A stretch of DNA of 32,863 bases from Symploca sp. SIO2C1 (GCA_010692635.1 JAAHGL010000073.1:1-32863); one strand, 5' to 3'; numbered from the stretch's first letter, positions 7,623 through 15,767 are shown. Notes: generated by a model not told the origin, from the letters alone. A program made the numbers and translations.

Positions 7623-8711
7623 CTAAAGATTTCCTCGCCGCGCTTGCTCACGCTCAATTGCCTCGAACAAAGCTTTGAAATTACCCTCACCAAAACCCTG
7701 GCAACCGTGCCGCTCAATTACCTCGAAGAAAAGCGTTGGTCGATCTTCTAGAGGATCGGTAAAAATTTGGAGCAAATACCCATCTGGATCTCGATCCACT
7801 AGAATTCCTAACTCAGCGAGCTTTTCAACTGGCTCATCAATTTTTCCTACCCGTTCCTTTAAGTTCTGGTAGTAGGTTTCTGGGATACGCAGAAATTTAA
7901 CACCTGATGCTCTGAGCTTAGAGACTGTCTCAATAATATTATCGGTGGCATAGGCAACATGCTGAATCCCTGCTCCGCCATTATATTCGAGGTATTCTTC
8001 AATCTGTGATTGGCGTTTTCCCTGAGCCGGTTCATTGATCGGCAGCTTGATTTTGCCGGTGCCATCTTGCATTACCTTGGACATCAAGGCAGAGTACTCC
8101 GTGGAGATCGTCTGATCGTCAAAGTGTACCAAAAGGTCAAAGCCCATCGTATCAGAGAAAAATTGAGCCCATCGGTTCATTGCACCTAGTTCAACGTTGG
8201 CAACTACATGGTCTATTGTTTGTAAACCCACTCCATTGCCCTTACAGACTTCCCGAGGCTCGAAGCCAGGGGCAAATGAGCCTGCATAATCACTCCGCTC
8301 AACAAACTTGATTAAGGTATCACCGTAAGCGTGAATGGCACAGTAGCGCAACACCCCATATTTATCTTCTTCTTCAGTTGGAGGAATTGCTCCCACCGCA
8401 CCTCGCGCCGTTGATTCCCGGTAGGCGCTAGCAACATCTGGTACTTCCAGAGCCATAACTGCGATCGCATCACCGTGTTTAAGTACGCTTTGTGACATCC
8501 AATGATCCGGAGTCAGTCCCGTACTCAACACTAAGCAGATATCCCCTTGTTCCATTACGTAGGAGCTTGCTTTCCGATAGCCGGTTTCTAAACCTCTGTA
8601 GGCTGTATTCGTAAATCCGAATCCTTTTGAGTAAAAGAGTGCTGCTTGTTTCGCATTCCCAACATAAAACTCAAGGTGATCGAATCGCTTAATGGGGCAA
8701 AAGTTATCCAT
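7623..8711 (-). CDS. hpd: 4-hydroxyphenylpyruvate dioxygenase
   Basis: Converts 4-hydroxyphenylpyruvate and O2 to homogentisate, a non-haem Fe(II) reaction. In cyanobacteria this feeds tocopherol synthesis or tyrosine breakdown. The 362-residue product has two vicinal-oxygen-chelate halves (about 9-140 and 165-330). The expected iron ligands are H168 (IDHVVANV), H251 (GIQHVAYATD) and E330 (FFEVIERHG). The C-terminal GFGEGNFKALFEAIE segment is the family's usual substrate-gating helix. The start was set at 8711 because AGAGGAG lies nine bases upstream and the protein then begins MDNFCPIKRFDHLEFYVG; a longer in-frame extension to 8777 would be translated from repeat DNA. It is divergent from an Lrp/AsnC regulator, which probably controls it. 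Length and motifs fit the family well. Confidence 0.95.
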   Translation of the reverse strand: MDNFCPIKRFDHLEFYVGNAKQAALFYSKGFGFTNTAYRGLETGYRKASSYVMEQGDICLVLSTGLTPDHWMSQSVLKHGDAIAVMALEVPDVASAYRESTARGAVGAIPPTEEEDKYGVLRYCAIHAYGDTLIKFVERSDYAGSFAPGFEPREVCKGNGVGLQTIDHVVANVELGAMNRWAQFFSDTMGFDLLVHFDDQTISTEYSALMSKVMQDGTGKIKLPINEPAQGKRQSQIEEYLEYNGGAGIQHVAYATDNIIETVSKLRASGVKFLRIPETYYQNLKERVGKIDEPVEKLAELGILVDRDPDGYLLQIFTDPLEDRPTLFFEVIERHGCQGFGEGNFKALFEAIEREQARRGNL

Positions 8712-9224
8712 TTGAATTACTCCTCTGAAGAAACAAGGCAGGAGGCAGGAGGCAGAACCCACCCCTAACCCCTCCAAGGAGGGGAACAGGAGGGAAGAGG
8801 ATTTGGCTTGTTTCTTTCATTCGTAGCGGGCGGTGCGCCGCCAGTGGGGCGGCTCTGAAGAAACAAGGCAGGAGGCTCCAGGGCAGGAGGCAGAAGGGAA
8901 GAGGATTTGGTTCCATTCATCAGGGGTGGCGCGCCGCTCGTCGGGCGCTTTCCAGAAACCTCACCGAAAGCGACATTTGGTTATTGATACAAAAGACATG
9001 GATGCCTTCTCCGGCTTCTCGTAGAGAAGGGTAATTGACTCGTGAATTTGGTGAAATTTTAGTGGTTATCCTTGACTCAAATCTGTATTATAAGTTAACT
9101 AAATTTACTTTTATTCTTCTTTTAAGTATATATCATTAACCAAAAATATTGATTTGGTATCTATAATCAACTATAGTATCCCTAACATGCAGCCCTACCA
9201 ACAAGTAGCACTGGAGAAGACAGG
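8712..9224. other. divergent hpd-lrp intergenic region with duplicated segments
   Basis: About 510 bases without a gene. A 24-base sequence beginning CTCTGAAGAAACAAGG occurs at 8723-8746 and again at 8853-8876. GGGAAGAGGATTTGG occurs at 8792-8806 and 8896-8910, and both are followed by similar GC-rich palindromes (near 8828-8843 and 8927-8943). CCCCTCC-AA-GGAGGGG at 8769-8784 is a strong hairpin. The right part (9040-9180) is AT-rich and holds the likely lrp promoter. Confidence 0.7.
9149..9177 (+). promoter_or_regulatory. candidate sigma70-type promoter of the lrp gene
   Basis: TTGATT (9149-9154) and TATAGT (9172-9177) are 17 bases apart, close to the consensus TTGACA/TATAAT. They lie about 48 bases before the proposed start codon. 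The overlapping TTGAT...ATCAA inverted repeat could be an operator, perhaps for autoregulation. Confidence 0.5.
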
Positions 9225-9740
9225 TTGCCAAAGAACAACACAATCAAGGTAAAGTCAACATTTGGGAACTCGGAGCGCATTAAACAGCTGGACGAGATAG
9301 ATGTACAGCTCTTGCAGTTCTTGCAAGAGAATGGTCGTATGACTAGTGCTGAATTGGCTCGTCGAGTCAATCTCTCAACAGCTGGGTTGCAAAAAAGACT
9401 CAAAAAACTAGAAGCAAAGGGAGTCATTGACCGCTACGTTACTTTAGTCAATCGTGAGGCATTGGGCTTGGATCTGCTTTGTTTTGCCCAGGTCACCCTA
9501 GCACACCATCAGCCGGAATGTATCGGTCAATTTTGCGATCGCGTTAAGGGATTGCCAGAAGTCTTAGAATGCCACCATCTAACTGGGGAATTTGACTATC
9601 TTTTGAAAGTAGTTGTTGCTAACCCTCAGCATCTAGAAAAGTTCCTGTCAGAGGCTATTGCCCAAATCCCAGGTGTGGATCGGATTTGCACTAATATTGT
9701 CCTCAATGAAGTCAAAGCTTCAACTTCATTACCGTTATAG
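9225..9740 (+). CDS. Lrp/AsnC-family transcriptional regulator
   Basis: 171 residues. The N-terminal winged helix (about 21-70) has the family's LDEIDVQLLQFLQENGR and RRVNLSTAGLQKRLKKLEAKGVI; the C-terminal RAM/ligand-binding domain (about 80-165) includes LTGEFDYLLKVV, where the GxxDY motif is typical. Start: TTG at 9225, because GGAG (9213-9216) lies eight bases upstream and the ATG at 9187 is in another frame. Lrp-family regulators bind DNA as oligomers and respond to amino acids. Divergence from hpd suggests it controls tyrosine/4-hydroxyphenylpyruvate metabolism. The last 46 coding bases and nine beyond them are repeated at 12144-12198, after the GH10 gene. Confidence 0.9.
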   Translation: MPKNNTIKVKSTFGNSERIKQLDEIDVQLLQFLQENGRMTSAELARRVNLSTAGLQKRLKKLEAKGVIDRYVTLVNREALGLDLLCFAQVTLAHHQPECIGQFCDRVKGLPEVLECHHLTGEFDYLLKVVVANPQHLEKFLSEAIAQIPGVDRICTNIVLNEVKASTSLPL

Positions 9741-9749
9741 TCATTCGAT
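9695..9749 (+). repeat. 55-bp direct repeat, copy 1 (3' end of the lrp gene)
   Basis: Matches 12144-12198 at 54 of 55 bases (T versus C in TTCATTACC/TTCACTACC). It includes the last coding bases and stop codon of the lrp gene. Together the two copies bracket the epimerase and GH10 genes. Confidence 0.9.
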
Positions 9750-9835
9750 CAAGCTAAACCCTTATTATTGATCTAGCCGAAAACCCTGTCTCTTTAGAGC
9801 AGGGAATGTCAATAGAGCAAATATCCCAGGATATA

Positions 9836-10759
9836 ATGAATTTTATCGTTACCGGAGGAGCAGGCTTTATTGGCTCCCATGTTACAGAACAGCTGTTATC
9901 AAAAGGTCACTGTGTAACCGTAGTTGATAACCTCACTACGGGCAGCTTACAAAATCTGCCTGAGCATCCTTCGTTAAAACTACTGCAAAAAAATATACTA
10001 ACCTGTCAACCAGAAGATTTTACTGGACCAATCGATGGCATTGTTCATCTGGCAGCTACCCCATCTGTAACAGAATCTTGGTTACAACCCCTAGAAGCTC
10101 ATCACAACAATCTTTCTGCCACCATTGCTGTGATTCAACTTTGCCAAGCCTTAAACATTCCCCGGCTAGTCTTTGCCAGCTCTGCCGCTGTCTATGGCAA
10201 TCCCATCGAAATCCCCATCTCTGAGAAGCATGCAACTTCTCCCATTTCTCCCTATGGTTTACAGAAATTGGTGAGTGAGCAGTATACCAGTTTGTTCGCT
10301 AAGCAAACTCAATTTTCAGTGGTGGCATTACGTTTTTTTAATGTCTTTGGTCCCCGACAAAACCCAAAGTCTCAATATTCTGGCGTGATCTCCATCTTTG
10401 CTGATGCCATAAAGCAAGGATTGCCGATTACCATTTACGGAGATGGGACTCAAACACGAGATTTTGTTTATGTTAAAGATGTAGCAGATGCCTGTAACAG
10501 AGCTTTAACTTCCTCTCTTGATGCTGGCTTATGCTCCATTTGTAATGTCGGAACAGGCAAATCTATTTCTCTACTCCAGTTAGTGGAAATCCTGAAAGAT
10601 TGTTTTCCTACTTGGCAATCAGATATCCAATTTGAACCTTCCCGCCCCGGAGATATTGTTCACTCGAAAGGTGATATTGCCAGTGCTTCTTCAATTTTAG
10701 GGTTTACCTCCCAATATTCTTTCGAGACTGGCATTCGTCTGTTTACTGAGTCATTGTAA
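9836..10759 (+). CDS. NAD-dependent epimerase/dehydratase (extended SDR), copy 1
   Basis: 307 residues, probably interconverting nucleotide sugars (UDP-glucose/UDP-galactose-like or uronate epimerisation). The N-terminal Rossmann motif is TGGAGFIG (6-13); D31 probably contacts the NAD ribose. The catalytic set is S116 (ASSAAVYG), Y140 and K144 (PYGLQK). FFNVFGPRQ and GDGTQTRDFVYVKD are typical of this SDR subgroup. Start: ATG 9836 rather than the in-frame codon at 9806, because AGGA lies just before it and the close paralog at 25674 begins at the same residue. The two paralogs are similar along their whole length. It is followed by a GH10 gene in the same direction and belongs functionally with the glycan genes. 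The substrate cannot be deduced. Confidence 0.9.
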   Translation: MNFIVTGGAGFIGSHVTEQLLSKGHCVTVVDNLTTGSLQNLPEHPSLKLLQKNILTCQPEDFTGPIDGIVHLAATPSVTESWLQPLEAHHNNLSATIAVIQLCQALNIPRLVFASSAAVYGNPIEIPISEKHATSPISPYGLQKLVSEQYTSLFAKQTQFSVVALRFFNVFGPRQNPKSQYSGVISIFADAIKQGLPITIYGDGTQTRDFVYVKDVADACNRALTSSLDAGLCSICNVGTGKSISLLQLVEILKDCFPTWQSDIQFEPSRPGDIVHSKGDIASASSILGFTSQYSFETGIRLFTESL

Positions 10760-10799
10760 TTAGGGTTTCCTGAATAAGTCGTAATTTTCGGGTTGCCAT

Positions 10800-10862
10800 A
10801 GGTGTTAGGTGTTAGGTGTTAGGTGTTAGGTGTTATGTGGTAGGTGGTAGGTGGTAGGTTAG
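10800..10862. repeat. GTGTTAG/GTGGTAG heptamer array
   Basis: About nine tandem copies of a seven-base unit (GGTGTTA, changing to GGTGGTA) between the epimerase and the GH10 gene. The same unit reappears after the BY-kinase gene at 18070-18095. It is a typical cyanobacterial short tandem repeat; no function is evident. Confidence 0.85.
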
Positions 10863-10962
10863 GAAAATTTCCTGAGCTTTTACGTAGGACTTCCTGCAGC
10901 AAACCTTCTGACTCTAACACCCTAATTTACTATGATTTAAAGCTTTACTATTAGGTACAATT

Positions 10963-12096
10963 ATGCGAATTAATAAAAAATGGATACTTTTCACAATACT
11001 GCTATTGACGGTGATTTTGACAGTTTTTGTTTGGAAAACAGAATTGATTTTGAGCAATAAAACAGAAATAGTCAACACAACAGAAATTCAAGACAATCAG
11101 AATGTCTATAATAGAAAAGCAGCCAATACAAACCTACGTTCTTTAGCACAAAAACAAGGAATAGAAGTAGGAGCCGCTGTACTCATGACACCCTTCAAGG
11201 AAGATTCAACTTATCGGGAACTATTGGCACGTGAATTTAATTCCTTAACGCCAGAAAATGCCATGAAGTTTAGTCGCATGCGTCGGGGACGTGATGAATA
11301 TAAATTTAAGAATGCTAATGCCCTTGTGACTTTTGCAAAAGAGCACCAGATGCAAGTACATGGTCATACTTTAGTTTGGTATAAAAAACTACCTAGTTGG
11401 TTAAAAGAAGGAGAATGGACTCGTGAAGATTTAACCGATATTTTGCGACAACATATTTACACTGTAGTGAGTCGATTTAGGGGAGAAATTGCGACTTGGG
11501 ATGTAGTCAATGAAGCAATTGAAAGCGACGGTTCCCTAAGAGAAGCAATTTGGCTCAAAGGAATTGGTCCAGAATATATTGAGATGGCATTTCGTTGGGC
11601 TCATGAAGCAGATCCACAAGCAAAATTATTCTACAATGACTATGGGGCAGAAGGACTAGGAAAAAAGAGTAATGCGATTTATGAGTTGGTTAAGAATTTG
11701 CGACAACGCAATGTTCCTATCCATGGTGTTGGTTTTCAGATGCATACTAATATTAAGAACCCTCGCAATCCAGAAAAAATAGCGGCCAATATTAAGCGTC
11801 TGGGTGAACTGGGTTTAGAAGTGCGGATTACAGAGATGGATGTACGAATCTACAATGGTGAGGGGACAACAGAAGAGAAATTGGCTGCTCAAGCAGAGGT
11901 TTATCGAAAAATACTACGTGTTTGTCTAGATGCTCCCAACTGTAAAGCATTAACAACCTGGGGAATCAGTGACAATTACTCCTGGATTCCCGATTTCTTT
12001 GAGCGTCCGGACTCACCGTTACTGTTTGATGAATCCTATCGTCCCAAACCAGCATACGATGCCTTGGTCGAGGAACTCCAAGGAACTTCCAAATAA
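10963..12096 (+). CDS. membrane-anchored GH10 glycosidase (endo-1,4-beta-xylanase family)
   Basis: 377 residues. One hydrophobic segment (about 7-24) after MRINKK forms a signal anchor, so the enzyme should face the periplasm or cell surface. From about residue 60 the GH10 (beta/alpha)8 barrel follows: NSLTPENAMKF (93-103), HGHTLVWYKKLPSWL (133-147), acid/base E184 in WDVVNEAI, FYNDYG (223-228), QMHTNI (259-264) and nucleophile E291 in ITEMDVR. TWGISDNYSW near the C-terminus closes the active site. GH10 enzymes cleave beta-1,4-xylan-like chains by a retaining mechanism. Next to an epimerase and near an export locus, it may trim the cell's own polysaccharide rather than digest plant xylan. Everything needed for catalysis appears present. 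Confidence 0.93.
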   Translation: MRINKKWILFTILLLTVILTVFVWKTELILSNKTEIVNTTEIQDNQNVYNRKAANTNLRSLAQKQGIEVGAAVLMTPFKEDSTYRELLAREFNSLTPENAMKFSRMRRGRDEYKFKNANALVTFAKEHQMQVHGHTLVWYKKLPSWLKEGEWTREDLTDILRQHIYTVVSRFRGEIATWDVVNEAIESDGSLREAIWLKGIGPEYIEMAFRWAHEADPQAKLFYNDYGAEGLGKKSNAIYELVKNLRQRNVPIHGVGFQMHTNIKNPRNPEKIAANIKRLGELGLEVRITEMDVRIYNGEGTTEEKLAAQAEVYRKILRVCLDAPNCKALTTWGISDNYSWIPDFFERPDSPLLFDESYRPKPAYDALVEELQGTSK

Positions 12097-12108
12097 AAAA
12101 CAATCTAT

Positions 12109-12127
12109 CCTCTGCTGAAGGCAGGGG
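12109..12127 (+). terminator. hairpin after the GH10 gene
   Basis: CCTCTGC (12109-12115) pairs with GCAGGGG (12121-12127), with one G-T pair, over a five-base loop, 12 bases after the stop codon. No T-run follows, so intrinsic termination is uncertain. Confidence 0.35.
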
Positions 12128-12143
12128 AACGAAGGGAGTCATT

Positions 12144-12198
12144 TATTGTCCTCAATGAAGTCAAAGCTTCAACTTCACTACCGTTATAGTCATTCGAT
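12144..12198 (+). repeat. 55-bp direct repeat, copy 2 (displaced lrp 3' end)
   Basis: Repeats 9695-9749 with a single mismatch, including what would be the lrp stop codon, but no lrp gene is present here. The bases just before it (AGGGAGTCATT, 12133-12143) also match an internal piece of the lrp gene near 9418-9428, as if a longer lrp copy had lost about 265 internal bases. The repeat lies between two convergent genes (GH10 and yvcK). Confidence 0.85.
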
Positions 12199-12237
12199 GT
12201 TTTTTCTACCCTGCTCTGTACTCCCAATTCCAAATTC

Positions 12238-13203
12238 TCAAATTGATAATAAAATCTCCGCCAGACGGCGGCTATCATGCCGCAATACGGTTTTTCCTCT
12301 GACAAAGTTACCAGTTATTACCTCTTTATTAACTAGCTGCTGGCATGCCTCAAGATCTGACTCAACTGGTAATTTGTGTTCAGTTGCGTAGATGCGCCGC
12401 ATCATGTCTTGAATCGGCTCAGTATTCACAACAGCAAAATCCACTAAAGTGCGATCGCAGTAGTAGTCCTCTATTTTTTTCAGAAAATCTGATGCCTTAT
12501 AGCCATAAGTTTCAGCTGGATCAGTTACTAGATTAACTACATAGGTTTTAGGTGCAGAAGTTTGTTGCAAGGCTTCTGGTAACCCTTCTACTAAAAAATT
12601 GGGCAGAATACTGGTAAATAAGCTCCCAGGACCGATAATTATATGGTCTGCTTCTAAAATTGCTTGTACTACTGGCTTATAAACTTGAGCGCGACGTGAA
12701 AGATAGATATATTCAATCCTGTGCTCGAAGTTTGTGCGCAAGTCTATATGGGTTTCACCGATTAAGTCGCTGCCATCATTCAGTTTAGCAATCAGCTCCA
12801 CATCATTAAGAGTAACTGGCAGTACCTGACCTTCGATATTTAACAACTTAGATATAGATTCTATACCAAAGGGTGTGCCACCCTCCCAATCATAGGCAGC
12901 AGCCAGTAGCAAGTTACCTAAGCTATGCCCTTTAAGACCATCCCCTTTACAAAAACGGTAGTTAATGAAATCACGCCATTTTTGGCTGTATTCATCATCT
13001 GGTAATAGTTCAGAGATACATTTGAGAACATCGCCTGGGGGTAGAATACCATGCTCATCCCGCAGCCTACCACTACTGCCACCACTGTCCATCATTGAGA
13101 CAACAGCAGTAACATCAAATAATTTTTTAAATTCACTGAGTACGGTACTAACACCTGAACCGCCACCAATGACGACAACTTTAGGTCGGTTGTTATGGGT
13201 CAT
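12238..13203 (-). CDS. yvcK: YvcK-family protein (CofD-like, gluconeogenesis factor)
   Basis: 321 residues. The N-terminus RPKVVVIGGGSGVST has the glycine-rich nucleotide-sugar loop (G13-G17), followed by SMMDSGGSSGRLR and ILPPGDVLKC, both hallmarks of the family. GHSLGNLLLAAAY and IIIGPGSLFTSILPNFLV are further conserved blocks. YvcK proteins bind UDP-sugars and link carbon metabolism to cell-wall synthesis and shape in Bacillus; they are related to the transferase CofD but lack its known activity. It is transcribed convergently to the GH10 gene. The ATG at 13203 has no clear ribosome-binding site. Placement between glycan genes may reflect UDP-sugar sensing, which is an inference. Confidence 0.92.
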   Translation of the reverse strand: MTHNNRPKVVVIGGGSGVSTVLSEFKKLFDVTAVVSMMDSGGSSGRLRDEHGILPPGDVLKCISELLPDDEYSQKWRDFINYRFCKGDGLKGHSLGNLLLAAAYDWEGGTPFGIESISKLLNIEGQVLPVTLNDVELIAKLNDGSDLIGETHIDLRTNFEHRIEYIYLSRRAQVYKPVVQAILEADHIIIGPGSLFTSILPNFLVEGLPEALQQTSAPKTYVVNLVTDPAETYGYKASDFLKKIEDYYCDRTLVDFAVVNTEPIQDMMRRIYATEHKLPVESDLEACQQLVNKEVITGNFVRGKTVLRHDSRRLAEILLSI

Positions 13204-13347
13204 CAGACAAATAAGACTAAGGAAAAATACAGTTAAAAATGAAATAAAATATTTTGCTCTGGGACAAAAATGTCAATTTACTTAAAGCACTAAACCATTA
13301 TGCATTTAAATTGTGAATTAGTACCGATGCACCGGACGCCGAGATTA

Positions 13348-13377
13348 GGGCTAAGTAGTTTAAATGTGTCTTAGCCT
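13348..13377. repeat. inverted repeat GGCTAAG/CTTAGCC
   Basis: GGCTAAG (13349-13355) pairs exactly with CTTAGCC (13370-13376) around a 14-base loop, with a possible extra G-T pair. It lies about 150 bases upstream of yvcK. It may be an operator or an RNA hairpin. Confidence 0.45.
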
Positions 13378-13474
13378 AGTGACGAAGCAAGCATAGTTAA
13401 CTATAATGTATCAAGAATCACATCTTAATCAGGCGGTAATCACTCAGAAAATCTCGTTTAGCAAGCAAAGGCAA

Positions 13475-13494
13475 TATTTTGCTCCGGCAAAATA
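13475..13494. repeat. perfect 8-bp hairpin with TCCG tetraloop
   Basis: TATTTTGC (13475-13482) and GCAAAATA (13487-13494) are exact complements around a four-base TCCG loop closed by C-G, a layout expected to be stable in RNA. AAGT/ACTT (13494-13507) follows directly. No T-run follows. It could be part of a small RNA. Confidence 0.5.
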
Positions 13495-13725
13495 AGTGAA
13501 TTTACTTGAAATTAGGAGCCACAGATTAACATAATTCAACTATAATGTATCTATAATTACATTTTAATCATGTATAAATCAAGTGTCGAATCTAAGTATA
13601 CTTATGTTTTTTTGCAGACTGCTGTTTATCTAGCAGCTTTTAATTATGCCTATACAATACTTTCTAAAACAAAATCTACTTAATTAGGGAGGTCTTCAAT
13701 AAATATATAGCAGTTCTCCCATCTG

Positions 13726-13797
13726 TGAGGTACATTTTTATCCCTCTCAATAATCCCCCTTAATAAGGGGAACTTTGTGGTTTAACATCGTACCTCA
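13726..13797. repeat. 72-bp nested palindromic element
   Basis: TGAGGTAC (13726-13733) and GTACCTCA (13790-13797) are perfect inverted ends. Between them CCCCTT (13756-13761) pairs with AAGGGG (13765-13770). A nested palindrome of this size in a non-coding region looks like a small mobile or processed repeat, or a structured RNA. Confidence 0.55.
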
Positions 13798-14335
13798 TAA
13801 GCCCGAAAAACACTATAGTGTCTCTTATTAGTTAATTGTTTTGTGATTTGAATCACACAAATTATTCATTAATAATACAAAATTTACTGTTACAAGACAT
13901 TGCAAAAATTTAGATATTATTGGAAACTGGTATAGCTTGTAGAAAAGCAATTCAGTATTTGCTCAGCAATGCCATACTTTAAAAATATATTGGGGTGCTT
14001 AAGTAATAAAGCAGTTGCCGCAGCTGATTGCTGCTAGGCATAAATAGGTAGGTGTCAAAAAAGAAAGTAAATTAGTAAGTAAGGTTTAACTACAAGCCTT
14101 GCTATGTAAGCTATTTGACTCCTTCAAAACCAGCATAAATCAATGTAAATTGACTTCTGTACACTTACTTAAAAAGGAAAACAGTCTATCTCAAATAATG
14201 AGATTAGACCCGATTGTAAAGTGGCGGATTATTTCTGCCGCACGGTTTCTGCTGCTATTAAGTAAAAACCGTGATCGTACAAATAGCTGAAATTAAAAGT
14301 TACAATCAATACCTTTGACAATTGCACTTATTTTA

Positions 14336-14364
14336 TTGACAAAACAGAGTATATTGTATACAGT
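14336..14364 (+). promoter_or_regulatory. candidate sigma70-type promoter of the polysaccharide operon
   Basis: A consensus -35 TTGACA (14336-14341) lies 17 bases before TACAGT (14359-14364), a fair -10. GTATATTGTATAC (14349-14361), a palindrome with a three-base centre, overlaps it and could be an operator. If used, it gives a leader of about 260 bases before the first gene at 14632. Confidence 0.45.
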
Positions 14365-14631
14365 TTAAAAGACAGTTAAGCAACTGTCTTAGGTTACAAA
14401 CTCAAAGTAGTGTTATCGGTTAGTGCTTCTACTCTTCAAATAGCTAGCCTTTATTAATTAAATTTTCACAGTCTCCCTCCTCCGTGGCAGAGAGATAGTT
14501 TTAGCGGTTACTATTGTTCACTAGTTATTGATGAGTGTTTCAAATCAAATCCGGGTTCCCACCCTTTTTTTGATGAGAACAAAGCAGATTTTGTATTGCT
14601 TATTGTGGTCTCAGGAAGAAAAGGTTTCTCT

Positions 14632-15765
14632 ATGAAAATAGCCTTAGTACATGATTATTTGACGCAAAGAGGTGGAGCAGAGCGGGTATTTGAGTTGCTT
14701 TGCAACTACTTCCCAAAAGCTGATATTTTTACCTCTTTGTATGATCCTCAGCGAACTATTGACCTCAGCGATCGCGTAGTTAATACCACCAAATTGCAGA
14801 AAATTCCTAGGGCAAGCCAGTTTTTTAGGCTTTTGGCTCCCTTTTATTATCCAGCCTTTCGAGCATTGAATTTGCAAGACTATGACCTGATTATTAGTAG
14901 TTGCGCTAGCTTTGCTAAGGCCGTGCGCAAAAGAGCAGGAGCTAAACATATTTGCTTCTGCCATAATATCACCCGGTTCCTGTGGAATACTAAAGTCTAC
15001 TTACGAGAGTTTGATGAATTTAAATATTTCTATCCCCTGATTGAAAAAACTTTCGAGTCGATGAGAAAAGCAGACCTACGCTATGCCCAGGAGCCTGACC
15101 TTTACATTGCTAATTCGACAACAGTGGCTCGCCGTATTGAGAATACCTATCATCAGCCAGCAAAGGTAATTAATTATCCCATTGATAGCAGTAAGTTCGT
15201 TTTCTCAGATCAGAAAGAAGACTTCTATTTAGTCTCATCTCGTATGATCACCTATAAACGGATTGATATTATCATTGAAGCCTTTAACTGGTTGGGATGG
15301 CCATTGTTGATTATTGGCGAGGGACCAGAACGGGAGCGCCTAGAATCTAAAGCGTTAGAAAATATAAGATTTTTGGGACATGTCAGCGATGCTGAACGTA
15401 GTCATTTAATGGCAAAAGCTCGCTCTGTCATTGTTGCTGCTCTAGAAGACTACGGATTAGTGCCAGTGGAAGCCAATGCTAGTGGCACACCAGTCATTGC
15501 CTACGGTGCTGGTGGTGTCTTAGATACTCAGATACCAGGAAAAACAGGAGTCTTTTTTAAACGGCAAACACCGGAAGCTCTACAGGTGGCACTCATAGAA
15601 GCCAGTAAGATATCTTGGGATCATGCCCAAATCCGAGACCATGCCCTGAGTCATTTCACTGAACAAGTGTTCTTCAGTAAAGTTAAGGGCATAATCGAAG
15701 AGGTGGATAGGGTGCACTCTTGCAATAAACCTGATCAATTGATCCCTCGAATTGTCGCAGTATAG
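14632..15765 (+). CDS. GT4-family glycosyltransferase (mannosyltransferase-like)
   Basis: 377 residues, GT-B fold. The acceptor-side N-terminus begins MKIALVHDYLTQRGGAERVFE, typical of WbaZ-like enzymes. The donor-binding half has VSSRMITYKRIDIIIEAF and GEGPERERLE, and the E-x7-E motif in EDYGLVPVEANASGTPVIAYG, which holds the nucleotide sugar in retaining GT4 enzymes. The start at ATG 14632 has AAAGG seven bases upstream and gives the usual N-terminus; an in-frame TTG at 14596 would add 12 residues unlike the family. It probably transfers a hexose (mannose by family resemblance) onto a lipid-linked glycan at the cytoplasmic face. It is the first gene of the long plus-strand locus, two bases before the next gene. 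Confidence 0.9.
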   Translation: MKIALVHDYLTQRGGAERVFELLCNYFPKADIFTSLYDPQRTIDLSDRVVNTTKLQKIPRASQFFRLLAPFYYPAFRALNLQDYDLIISSCASFAKAVRKRAGAKHICFCHNITRFLWNTKVYLREFDEFKYFYPLIEKTFESMRKADLRYAQEPDLYIANSTTVARRIENTYHQPAKVINYPIDSSKFVFSDQKEDFYLVSSRMITYKRIDIIIEAFNWLGWPLLIIGEGPERERLESKALENIRFLGHVSDAERSHLMAKARSVIVAALEDYGLVPVEANASGTPVIAYGAGGVLDTQIPGKTGVFFKRQTPEALQVALIEASKISWDHAQIRDHALSHFTEQVFFSKVKGIIEEVDRVHSCNKPDQLIPRIVAV

Positions 15766-15767
15766 CA

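Larger units (their letters stand above)
13204..14631. other. 1.4-kb non-coding region before the polysaccharide operon
   Basis: No credible gene; short ORFs here have no family features. The stretch is AT-rich and holds several inverted repeats (listed separately), a pair of imperfect 36-base direct repeats (about 13398-13433 and 13538-13573, sharing AACTATAATGTATC and TTAATCA), and CACGGTTT (14241-14248) pairing with AAACCGTG (14266-14273). It must carry the upstream elements of the minus-strand yvcK gene and of the plus-strand operon. A non-coding RNA could also be present. Confidence 0.6.

Noticed and set aside
8712-8777. N-terminal extension of the dioxygenase
   Set aside because: It is translated from repeat DNA, is unlike the family, and a strong ribosome-binding site supports the start at 8711.
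9806-9835. Longer start for the first epimerase
   Set aside because: The close paralog starts at the equivalent of 9836, and AGGA sits just before that ATG.
14099-14290. 63-residue ORF in the non-coding region
   Set aside because: No ribosome-binding site, no family features, and it contains an inverted repeat; it looks like chance.
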